The notes beneath the pieces were generated by a model, which saw nothing but the letters and a program-made list of their open reading frames with translations, searched no databases and was not told where the DNA came from. Positions 55,445 to 64,000 of a DNA stretch of 64,000 nucleotides are shown here, in pieces. The translations under genes and the position numbers were made by a program. The first letter of the stretch is position 1. Each line of letters opens with the position of its first letter. The stretch is from Theocolax elegans (lineage: Eukaryota; Arthropoda; Insecta; Hymenoptera; Cerocephalidae), in contig CM047431.1 of the NCBI GenBank assembly GCA_026168455.1, positions 7,462,943 to 7,526,942 on the forward strand, in the 5' to 3' direction.

Positions 55445-55689
55445 TTTCTGTTGGAAGTCGAAGGGCGACACTTCGAACAGCTTCTTTGAAGAATCCCAAG
55501 ACAACGTGAGTTTCCGTACATTTCTAACTCTTCAATGACATGTAAAGCTCCCGTTTCATTCTATCTTACTCATTCGCCCTTCCGTCTCTGTTTTCAGCTG
55601 GATTTGGGATGCTGCAGTGTGCAGAAAATTATAGCCTGAATATTGTACGTAATTCAAAATTGTACAAAAATGTATACCAAACTTGTATA
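55445..55689 (+). other. Transposase 3' UTR region
   Basis: About 245 bp between the stop and the right inverted repeat. No AATAAA is obvious at once; ataaaatagga near 55690 may serve. No other feature is seen. Confidence 0.4.
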
Positions 55690-57216
55690 TAAAATAGGAT
55701 TTATACTAGAAGTAAAAAATATGATCGATATTAAAAAAAATTCTTACAATTTATTTGTTGTTAATCGGAGTATTTCAACAAAAACAGTTAAATCATATTC
55801 TGATAATATTTTTATTTCATCGGCTAAAAGACGCTAAATGTTCAAAAAATTGATAACAATATTATCAATTTTTGTCAATAAGCATTTACACTACGAGTAG
55901 AAAAAATGAAGGACAATAAAATTAAATCTCGCATATTTTTATTTGCACTTAATGAGATAAATACAAGAAGCGCATTGAATTCATATTCTGATAAATTTTG
56001 TATTTTGCGGCTATAAGTCGTTAAATAATCAAATAATTTATTAAATAATTATTAATTTTTGTAAAATAGGATTTATACTAGAAATAAAAAATACGATCGA
56101 TATTAAAAAAAATTCTTACAATTTATTTGTTGTTAATCGGAGTATTTCAACAAAAACAGTTAAATCATATTCTGATAATATTTTTATTTCATCGGCTAAA
56201 TGACGCTAAATGTTCAAAAAATTAATAACAATATTATCAATTTTTGTAACTAAGCAATTACACTTAAGTAAAAAAAATGAAGAACAATAAAATTAAATCT
56301 CGCATATTTTTATTTGCACTTAATGAGATAAATTCAAGAAGTTCTTTGAATTCATATTCTGATAAATTTTGTATTTTGCGGCTATAAGTCGTTAAATAAT
56401 CAAATAATTTATTAAATAATTATTAATTTTGTAAAATAGGATATTCTGATAAATTTTGTATTTTGCGGCTATAAGTCGTTAAATAATCAAATAATTTATT
56501 AAATAATTATTAATTTTGTAAAATAGGATTTATACTAGAAGTAAAAAATACGATCGATATTAAAAAAAATTCTTACAATTTTTTATTTGTTGTTAAACGG
56601 AGAAATTCATCAAAAACAATTAAATCATATTCTGATAATATTTTATTTCATCGGCTAAATGACGCTAAATGTTCAAAAAATTGATAACAATATTATCAAT
56701 TTTTGTAAATAAGCATTTACACTATGAGTAGAAAAAATGACGGACAATAAAATTAAATCTCGCATATTTTTATTCGCACTAAAAAAGTAAAAAATTCATG
56801 AACCGCAATGAATTCATATTCTGAAGTTTTTTTGATTAGTGGCTATTAGTCATTAAACAATGAAAAAATTTATTATTTTATACTACGAGTATAAAAAATG
56901 ATCGATAAAAAAAATGACTCGCTATACGTAAGCTCCAGAAAATTTCATTCTCCCGCTCTCTCATTTTCTGTCTCTCTTTCTTCTCCTACCGCGAGTTACC
57001 GCTTCCCTCTCCAAGCGACTCTTCCTCGCGCCGCTTGCCCCGCAACTTGCCTCCGTACGCTCAGGCGCGCTCTCATTCGCTGATTTATTTGTAACTTTAA
57101 TTGACATTATCTTATTAATTATGCATCAAATAAAAATTTGCTAAAGGAAAAAGTTGCTTAGAATCTCCTGCTCTGTATGTATGCCGAAGGAACGGAATCA
57201 TTAAAAGAACACCCTG
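55690..57216. repeat. Right inverted repeat with about 370-bp subrepeats
   Basis: The reverse image of 34150-35955, with the mark aaattaaatctcgcat near 55920, 56291 and 56752, and the GC-richer patch at 56930-57080. It is shorter than the left arm by about one unit. A short extra duplication lies at 56440-56520. Confidence 0.8.
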
Positions 57217-57595
57217 TATATTACCATCTTGAATTTGGAAAAACCTCGAGGTAAGAGTTTAAAACAAAAAATCTTGTCTTTCAAAATTTGGAGCTCTTAG
57301 TTAAATAAATAAATATAACTTTATTTATATGCATTTTTTTATTTGATTGCATTCATCAAAATATTAGAAATTTTTTAAAGTTGGATTCATGTTGAAAATT
57401 GCAATTGAAAATCACATAAAGAAGATCTTAAGGCATTTTCTATTATAAAATTATATAAATATATATATTTTCAAATTTTCAATATAGTAGCGCAATTTAT
57501 GGCGCAACTTTTGGCTCGATAAAGACACGTAAAAAGTTGCGTCAAAAGTTGCGTCAAACGTTGCGCTATTAATTGCGCATACATTTTTAGTAGGG
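57217..57595. repeat. Foldback element, outer piece of the right arm
   Basis: Inverse of 32332-32735, from ttaccatcttgaatttgg to catttttagtaggg. It continues the piece 33953-34149 across the transposon insertion. Confidence 0.8.
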
Positions 57596-57924
57596 GGGTT
57601 TACCGCTATTTAACTCAAATCTATCAACGTTTACTATAGAATATTATATGTAACATTCGTTGCTAATTATGTCTAGAATTTATTCTTCTGGGTTAGAATT
57701 TCTAATCTCAAGGTCAATGTTACATAAACTACATGTCAATATTCAACTTAAAAAAGTTTAAGTACGCCACAATTGATTTTTTTATCCAAAAATCTAAAAA
57801 AAAGCTTGAAGCAATACCTTTCAAATAGTCTGTAGCACTTTTATGGTCTTCAATTCTGTAAAAGGTTATGATAATTTAAAGAAAGACAAAAAATTCACAA
57901 AATTTTTATAAATTTACTAATTTT
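57596..57924. other. AT-rich DNA, no gene seen
   Basis: A short flank between the foldback element and the 3' end of the minus-strand LINE. Nothing recognisable was found. Confidence 0.55.
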
Positions 57925-58197
57925 ATTTACTTTATTTTATTTTATTTATTTAAACCATAATAAATACAAAATACATATGTATCCCTATAGAGGTATACTA
58001 AGATACCTGTACATAGGCTGGCTATACTTAAACACTAACTATATACTATTGACTTAATAACTAAATTTAAAATATTAAGAGTTTACATCATACAACTTAA
58101 CAAATAATAAAATGTAACCTCAAAAATAACATTTCATAAAATTCAGTAACATTTCATAAATTACTATAATCATTAACTATTAATTTGTAAAAAATAT

Positions 58198-58671
58198 TTA
58201 TAATTTATTTTTTACAGTAAATTTATTGTAATTTAACCTTCTGAGATCATCAGGCAACAAATTGAATGATTTAATGGCAACAACAAAACTATTTTTATCA
58301 CTAATTGCTCTACTTAATTTAGGCAATTTCACATTTCTAAATCTTGTCTTTCTATCAGTATTTATATTTATATATAAATTTTTTAATTTATCATAATGAA
58401 ACATTAATGATTCTAATGCAAACAACTGTCTTATTCTCAATGGATACTTCAAACCCAATTCAAATTTTCTATCTATTATCTTGAGTATCCTCGACTGTAA
58501 TCTTTGCAAAGATAAAAGACAATTATTATAAGCACCTCCCCATGCAATTATACCATAACTTGCTAAACTATGGAATAGAGCATAATAAACAAGCAACAGT
58601 GTTTTAGAATCCAATATTTTTCTTAATTTTGCAAATACAAAAATAATTAGTTTTTTTAATAATATGCTCAA
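58198..58671 (-). pseudogene. LINE-C RT C-terminal region
   Basis: 157 residues: LRKILDSKTLLLVYYALFHS, then LASYGIIAWGGAYNN, LQRLQSRILKI, and FVVAIKSFNLLPDDLRRL near the end. It overlaps the RT frame by 68 nt in another phase, so there is one frameshift between them near 58620-58650. Confidence 0.7.
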
Positions 58672-59266
58672 TTTGCTTATTCCATTTTATATTACAATCA
58701 AAATATACCCCCAGATATTTATGATTACTTACTCTAGTAACAAGTTGGTCTCGTATAAAAACATTCAATACATCTGGGACACTGTCACTATAACTACCAA
58801 ATGCCATATAAACCGTTTTGTTAATATTTAGTGATAACCTATTTAGAGCTAGCCAATTTGAAACTCGACATAAATAAATATTCATCTTATTCTGAGCTTC
58901 AGTCCATGTATTATCACAAGTTATTATAACAGTATCATCAGCATATAACATAATGGAATCATTAGGTAATTCTTCCAATAAGTCATTTACATAAAATATA
59001 AAAAATAACTTACCCAACACTGTCCCTTGTGGAACACCCCTATCAATAATTTTACTATCACTTAAACTATTAGGTAATTTAACCCTTTGTTGCCTTTCAT
59101 AGAGATAGCTGGATATTAACTCCAATGATGTACCTCTAATTCCATACCTTTCTAATTTATCTAACAAAATTCCATGATCAACAGTGTCAAACGCTTTCGC
59201 AAGGTCCAAAAAAGTTGCAACTACAGGTTCACTCCTATCTAATTTACCAAGAATAATATTAGTCAA
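58604..59266 (-). pseudogene. LINE-C reverse transcriptase core
   Basis: 220 residues from the finger/palm: FLDLAKAFDTVDHGILL, SSYLYERQQRVKL, GVPQGTVLGKLFFIFYVNDL, and the catalytic YADDTVI, then NWLALNRLSLNINKT and HKYLGVYFD. The N-terminal RT motifs are absent. In the block after GTVLG, Lys stands where most LINEs have Pro. It copies RNA at the nick in an intact element. Confidence 0.75.
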
Positions 59267-59280
59267 GTTATATAGAGCTT

Positions 59281-59906
59281 ACGATGTTCCCCTACCTTAT
59301 TATTTTTTGTATCTCAAAATTATTCGTTGGCATAATACAAAATGATTTTAAATTTCGTTTTGGAATTTCAAATCCAATCCAGTTGGCTGCTTAATTTGTT
59401 TACTCAAGTTGGATCCAACTTCGCAGAAAAAAGAATTAAGAGCACTCGCAATATCACACTCATTTTCAATTTTTTTATCATTTTGTATTAACAAATTTAT
59501 TTTACTTTCTTTATTAGTGTTTCTACCAAGATTTCAGTTTATTTCTTTCCATAATTTTTTAATATCCCCACTATTAGATTTGATCAAATCTCTTTCATAT
59601 TTGAATTTAGCATCCATAATAACCTTATCTAATATTTTGACATATTTTTTATACTTCTCTCTTGATTCCAGACAATTAGGATTTTTTTCCATATATTATA
59701 TAGTATTTCCTTAGTTCCACAAGATACAAGTATCGCATTAGTGATCCATCTCTTTCTTGGGATAAAATAGTTTGTTGATTTCCTGGATTTAATAACAGTT
59801 GATTTATCAATACAAAATTTTATAATTTTAATAAATTCTTCAACAGCAAAAACAGGATCCTCAATTGAATATACTGCATTCCATAAATATGTACTTGCTA
59901 AATATT
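59281..59906 (-). pseudogene. LINE-C linker between endonuclease and RT, broken
   Basis: On the minus strand pieces such as STNYFIPRKRWITNAILVSC, then SREKYKKYVKILDKVI and SGDIKKLWKEIN can be read in changing frames, which is the usual linker of LINE ORF2. A stop follows KEIN. Below about 59330 the sequence no longer matches, marking the deletion of the early RT motifs. Confidence 0.55.
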
Positions 59907-60695
59907 TTAGTGTTTCATTTTTATATCATCAAAAATTATAAACAAAGGTAAATGATCATTAAATAGATTATTTAATTTTAATGATGTAATACCTAATGAT
60001 GAAGTCTTCTTATATATATTATCAATACAAGTACCTTCAAGGTTATCTATTGAAGGTCTAGTAATTCCCGTAAAACATGGAATATACTCATTTTCCAATA
60101 TAATATTTAAAAATTCCTGATTTAATATACTATTATATGTATTTTCACTTGTAATATTTTTATGTAATATATCTATATTAAAATTTCCAACTAAAAAGTG
60201 TTCACCAGTATTTCTATATCTATCCAAATATTTTTTTATACTTAAAATAAAATCTGGTTTAGGTATATCATGTGATCTATATACTGCCGAAATTTTTAAA
60301 TTTTTTTTCTCTAGTATAATATTAGATAATAATATTTTGATATTATCAATTTGTATGATTTGTGTATTTTCTATTAATCCATTTTCTATATACATAACAG
60401 CACCATCAGCTTTGTTTATTTTGCTTTCATTATAATACATCTTATATCCATTCAGTTTATAGAGTTCATGGTAATCTAACACCCATGATTCCGAGCAAAC
60501 AACAACAAAAGGTTTAACCTTTAAAGTCTCAAGGAACACTTCTAGTTTATGAAAATTTGCTTTTAAACTCCTTACATTAACATATAATAATAATTTACTA
60601 CTACATGCTAATTGCTCGTTAAGAATCTGTATATTGTCAACATTTTTCTCCCTATCTATAATAGAATTAAAATCCACTTCTTTATTGACAAACAT
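59907..60695 (-). pseudogene. LINE-C endonuclease domain
   Basis: 262 codons from ATG 60695. The APE-type endonuclease motifs are YVNVRSLKANFHKLEVFL, VVVCSESWVLD, ISAVYRSHD, VGNFNIDIL (the GDFN box here reads GNFN), TCIDNIY and FNDHLPLFI. It ends early in TAA. The Asp to Asn change in GDFN removes a residue normally needed for metal binding or catalysis. It nicks the target DNA in an active LINE. Confidence 0.7.
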
Positions 60696-60753
60696 AGATA
60701 AAATATTTCTTTAAATACAAAATCACAAAATAAATATAAATAATTTCTTCATT

Positions 60754-61014
60754 TCAACTTACGCGTGGTTTATTAAATACCGACCGTCGGTACGCGTAGT
60801 TACCTTCTTTATTAATAAACTTATTCAAAATAGGTTTTACCTTATAGTCCGTTATATCTATAAGTTTTCTTATTTTAGTTTTAAAAATTTCACATTTCTC
60901 ACTATCTGTTGACACGTGCTTAACCTCAAGATTCTTATTATATTTACTGTTACTAAACGAACAATTTATACATACTGGTTTATTCGATTGATAACACTTA
61001 GAAGTATCATGATA
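60754..61014 (-). pseudogene. LINE-C ORF1 C-terminal zinc-knuckle fragment
   Basis: Minus-strand frame without its start: YHDTSKCYQSNKPVCINCSF, then KHVSTDSEKCEIFKTKI and a tail ending YRRSVFNKPRV. The spacing of Cys and His is that of the last knuckle of LINE ORF1, and the endonuclease ORF begins 58 bp further on. The upstream part is gone. Confidence 0.55.
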
Positions 61015-61490
61015 TAAACTTCAATAATTTATTTCTCTTATCCAGTTGATTTTGCCATTATGGGACTCGGCACACACAAAGAACATATAATTACTAGTAT
61101 CTGTGATTTTTTTGAGTGATTTCTTTCATGTCAAACAATGTTAAAAATAAGAAAATGTCATTTTTTATGCGTTTTAGTCCAGTAATATGTTATTAGGATT
61201 TAATTAATAACTAGCCAAATTGCTCGCTTCGCTCGCAGTTAAATATTATTGTTAACATAATATTTCTTTACCATCGATTTACAATATAATGTAATATTCA
61301 AAAAATTATTTTTTAGAAACTATTTAATAAAATAATTTATAGTACTAGTAATTAAATAAATATTACAATTATATAATTTGTTGGGATAAATCCATAATAA
61401 TTAATAAAAGAATGATCATTTTTACTATTTATATCAATAACAATTTTTGTTATTCTCAATAATTAATTCTAATCTTATTATTTACATTAT
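61015..61490. other. AT-rich DNA, no gene seen
   Basis: It contains gctcgcttcgctcgc near 61224, as at 19858, and text near 61065-61085 (ggcacacacaaagaacatat) resembling the palindrome that follows. Confidence 0.5.
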
Positions 61491-62722
61491 AATCAGCAGA
61501 TGAAAATTTTAAAATTATTGATATTCTGCTAATCAACTCCTCTTTGATCCTAGAATATGTAAAAAAATTTTTAAATGCTTTACTTAGATAGGAAAAAAGG
61601 ATAGGAAAATTTCAATTATAACCATTAATTGAATATTACTGCACTTTTACTGACCTTAAGTCACTAAAAAGCCATATATATTGATTTTTAACATTGTTCG
61701 ACACAATTGATAATACTGAAAAAAATCACAGATACGTCTAATTACATGTACTTTGTGTGTACCAAACCGCTTAGTGGCATAATTAATAGGATAAAAGATA
61801 TACACTTTTTTCTGTAAAGCTAACTGCAAAAATAAAAAAATTCAACATGAGTGTCAATTGCCGATGAACATGAACTTTTTTAATTCAAGATAATTAATCA
61901 TTTTTAAAATATTGGTAGATTCTTCTTTTCATTTGCAACAAAAAATATCTCTATAAATTTTCTCCTGAGATTAATAGTTTTAGAGAAAAAATTTCATATA
62001 GAAACATGATACGAATATTCGAGTGAATATCTTTATACGAATTTTTTTATTATACCAATAGCTTTGTGAAATTTTTTCTCTAAAACTATTACTCTCGGGA
62101 GAATATCTATATAGTAATTTGTTGTTGCAAATGAAAAGCAGAATCTACCAGTATTTGTAAAATTATTAATTATCTTGAATTAAAAATGTTCATGTTCATC
62201 GGCAACTGACACCCATGTTGAACTTTTTTATTTTTGCTGTTAGCTTTACAGAAAAGTGTATATCTTTAATCTTATTAGTTATACCCCTAAGCAGTTTGTT
62301 TGTTTGTTTGGTACACACAAAGTATATGTAATTAGATGTATCTGCGATTTTTTTTCAATAATATCAATTCTGCCGAACAATGTCAAATATTAAACTATAT
62401 GATTTTTTAGTTATTGAAGGTTAGTAAAAGTGCAGTAATATGCAATTAATGGTTATAATTAAAATTTTATTAAAATCTTGACGTAATTTCCAGTCTTATA
62501 AGTGTCTATCATTTTTTTGTAGGATGCATATATTTTGAGTTATAAAGTCATGAAAATTGGTCATATAAGTGGAAAACATCAAAATATGTATTTTTTTGTT
62601 ATTAATAACTTTTTTCCTATCTAAGTAAAGCATCTAAAATTTTTTTTACATATTCTAGGTTCAAAGAGGAGTTGTTTAGCAGAATATCAATAATTTAAAA
62701 ATTTTTATCTGCTGATTTCACA
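61491..62722. repeat. Long palindrome (foldback element)
   Basis: Arms of about 500-600 bp. Left 61491 to about 61990 (atcagcagatgaaaatttt outermost; ggtacacacaaag complement near 61748). Right about 62070 to 62722 (ending aaaatttttatctgctgat). The right arm has about 130 bp of extra sequence (62470-62600). The loop is about 75 bp. No open frame of note, so it is non-autonomous or not a transposon at all. Confidence 0.7.
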
Positions 62723-63116
62723 TGGAAAGCGCTATTAATACCTGATAAACTGTGTATAATTCAAAATAGATTGATTCATATTAATAAATTATTAATTATA
62801 ACATTCTAATTAGAATTTAAAATACCACATGTACTAGGATGACAAATATTAGAAGTTCAAATAGATATAACGATTTGTTTTTACAATTTTTGATATATTG
62901 TTTATATATATCTCCATTTAAAAATCTCACTGGAGATCTCAAATCAAATCCCAGGTAAGATCTCATACCAAAAACTCATTTCAGCAATTTTTCATTCATT
63001 ACACGTTTTAAACCTTCTTCTGTCGATTGATCACTTTTTTTAAAGCATTAAAACTTTGAAAAACAAAGTTGAACTTTTCAAACATTCTCGAAATTTCAAT
63101 AAAAAAAACAGCTACA
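62723..63116. other. AT-rich DNA, no gene seen
   Basis: No repeat or coding frame is recognised. It ends at the tRNA-like relic. Confidence 0.55.
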
Positions 63117-63160
63117 GCCCGGATTTGAACCGGGACCTCGCTCACACTCTCGCACTTTAT
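63112..63160 (-). other. tRNA-like 3' half
   Basis: The minus strand has ggtcccggttcaaatccggg, a perfect 5-bp T-stem with a TTCAAAT loop and a good B-box. Upstream, where the anticodon and D arms should be, the sequence becomes a TC/GA repeat. It is a tRNA pseudogene or SINE remnant. Confidence 0.5.
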
Positions 63161-63298
63161 CACTTTCTCTCATTCTCTCTCTCATTCTCTCTCTCTCTCT
63201 CTCTCTCTCTGTCTCATTCTCTCTCTCATTCTCTCTCTCTTTATCTATCTCTCATTCTCTCTCTCTTTATCTATCTCTCATTCTCTCTCTCTCTGAGA
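63155..63298. repeat. TC microsatellite
   Basis: TC runs mixed with tctcat and tttatcta units. They lie between the tRNA-like relic and the truncated LINE, as TC repeats do beside LINE-B. Confidence 0.85.
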
Positions 63299-63304
63299 AA
63301 CTCT

Positions 63305-64000
63305 CTTTCGGACCCATTACAGACTGGTTTCAGACCTTACAGCTCAACGAAGACAGCCTTGTTGAGGTTAACTGAGGATATTAGGATCGGGATCGATAAT
63401 AATTTGGTGACTCTACTCCTGCTGTTTGACTTCAGCAAGGCCTTTGACACAATCTCTCCTACTAGATTACTTCTTCGACTGAAACAGATGGGTTTTTCCG
63501 GGTCTGCCCTTTTGTGGATAAACTCTTATTTCTCAATCCGTCAGCAGGCGGTTATCTCATCTGATAACATTTCTCCCTGGATTGCAACGAATTCAGGAGT
63601 ACCACAGGGGTCAGTCCTGGGACCGTTTCTGTTTTGTTTATACATTAGTGACTTACGCGAGTTGCTGGTTTCTGCGGGGGTCAAATATATTTTGTACGCA
63701 GATGATCTGCAGATTTACATTCAGGTTCCTTATCATGACATTGATGGGGGGATAGCGAGGCTTCAGAGGGTCGCTCAGGACTTGTCTGCATGGGCTGAGG
63801 ACGCCTCACTTAAGCTCAAGAACTCTAAAACTCAAGCAATTTTATTTGGATGTCGCAAATATTGTTCGAAATGTTACAAGGAAGACAAGCCATGCTTTGA
63901 GCTGTGTGATGGTGTGCGCATCCCTTTTGTGGATAATGTTCTGAATCTTGGAATAATTCTAGACTCTCAACTTACTTGGAAAAATCATTTGGATAGTGTT
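63305..64000 (+). pseudogene. LINE-D reverse transcriptase, 5'-truncated, runs off the window
   Basis: The frame is open without a stop from about 63305 to the edge (about 230 codons, no ATG needed). It reads DPLQTGFRPYSSTKTAL, LLFDFSKAFDTISP, GVPQGSVLGPFLFCLYISDL, YADDLQIYIQ, KNSKTQAILFG and LNLGIILDSQLTW. The catalytic YADD and all visible motifs are intact. It resembles LINE-B (FVDDLQVYIH). The part before the RT palm is missing: the frame begins directly at the microsatellite. It may continue intact outside the window. Confidence 0.8.

Larger units (their letters stand above)
34150..57216 (+). mobile_element. Tc1/mariner-type (DD41D) transposon with long inverted repeats
   Basis: The ends are CAGGGTGTTCTTTTAATG (34150) and its complement (ending 57216), each preceded or followed by TA (34148-34149 and 57217-57218). 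The flanks reconstruct the empty site kept at 32724-32744. Inverted repeats are about 1.8 kb on the left and 1.5 kb on the right. The only gene is a two-exon transposase (36797-37432 and 55034-55444). About 14.4 kb of the length is the nested Gypsy-2, so the element itself is about 8.6 kb, long for this superfamily. Confidence 0.8.
32332..57595. mobile_element. Foldback element interrupted by a 23-kb insertion
   Basis: The left arm (32332 to about 32930) starts ccctactaaaaatg. The right arm is split in two: 33953-34149 and 57217-57595, the latter ending catttttagtaggg. Rejoining the right pieces gives the inverted image of the left arm, including repeated gcgcaac motifs and the caagatggcggacccaa segment. 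The spacer is about 1 kb (32930-33950) and non-coding. I cannot see a target duplication or a transposase, so the superfamily is open. Confidence 0.75.
57925..61014 (-). mobile_element. LINE-C: decayed non-LTR retrotransposon, minus strand
   Basis: On the minus strand: end of ORF1 with zinc knuckles (61014-60754), endonuclease (60695-59907), a broken linker (59906-59281), reverse transcriptase (59266-58604), C-terminal region (58671-58198), and a 3' UTR ending in A-rich aaataaataaaataaaataaa. Motif style resembles Jockey/CR1 relatives (YADDT). The first part of RT is missing and there are several stops and shifts, so it is an old copy. It lacks the TTCA tail of the other LINEs. Confidence 0.75.

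Noticed and set aside
32332..57595. Target-site duplication for the foldback element
   Set aside because: Flanks ccagctgg and gggtttacc do not match, so no duplication length or superfamily can be claimed.
63112..63160. Working tRNA gene
   Set aside because: Only the T-arm/B-box half is present; the other half is replaced by a TC/GA repeat.

Overview
The window is a transposable-element graveyard from an animal nuclear genome, most likely an insect and plausibly an ant or other hymenopteran. That placing is an inference. It rests on the AT-rich background with GC-richer elements, on Ty3/Gypsy elements primed by a tRNA-Arg, on Jockey/CR1/R1-like LINEs with (TTCA)n and (TC)n tails, and on a 5S-derived SINE. 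I see no host gene, rRNA operon, CRISPR array or bacterial feature. Nearly all coding sequence belongs to mobile elements and most of it is broken.

Layout: 1-1600 AT-rich DNA with a small foldback repeat. 1602-4449 a 1.43 kb tandem duplication carrying an old Gypsy LTR and pol end. 4450-8996 a nearly complete LINE (ORF1 with one stop, ORF2 with a one-base frameshift). 8997-12385 a second, 5'-truncated LINE with an internal duplication. 12595-12893 a LINE ORF1-like scrap. 12894-18640 Gypsy-1, on the minus strand, 5'-truncated, duplicated inside pol and missing its integrase core. 18640-22390 AT-rich DNA with a tandem duplication, a hairpin and a tRNA-like relic. 22395-25220 a decayed Helitron replicase/helicase gene, duplicated and then inverted, with a hammerhead-like motif at the palindrome tip. 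25370-27000 a roughly 100-bp minisatellite and TC microsatellites. 27313-28411 a 1.1 kb element with perfect 19-bp inverted ends. 29220-29649 a 5S-derived SINE with perfect 15-bp target duplications. 29850-32330 AT-rich DNA, a transposase-like scrap and hairpins.

The centre (32332-57595) is a set of nested insertions. A foldback element was entered by a 23-kb Tc1/mariner-type transposon (34150-57216) with about 1.5-1.8 kb inverted repeats, TA target duplications and a two-exon DD41D transposase. Its intron holds a roughly 176-bp satellite. A 14.4-kb Gypsy element (Gypsy-2, 37842-52270, minus strand) sits in that satellite. Gypsy-2 has gag, a linker frame, pol with an intact-looking integrase, and a long 5' leader. 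It also has an extra Gag-like ORF between pol and the 3' LTR, interrupted by a LINE 3' fragment (39431-40375). The uninterrupted target of the transposon survives in the other foldback arm.

The right part holds a decayed minus-strand LINE (57925-61014), a roughly 1.2-kb palindrome (61491-62722), a tRNA-like relic with TC repeats, and a LINE reverse transcriptase that runs off the window end (63305-64000).

Best candidates for something new: the extra spliced-looking ORF of Gypsy-2, the array of stem-loops in its 5' leader, the covarying stems in its LTRs, and the hammerhead-like core beside the Helitron. Several tandem duplications have error-dense stretches next to their junctions and may be assembly artefacts.
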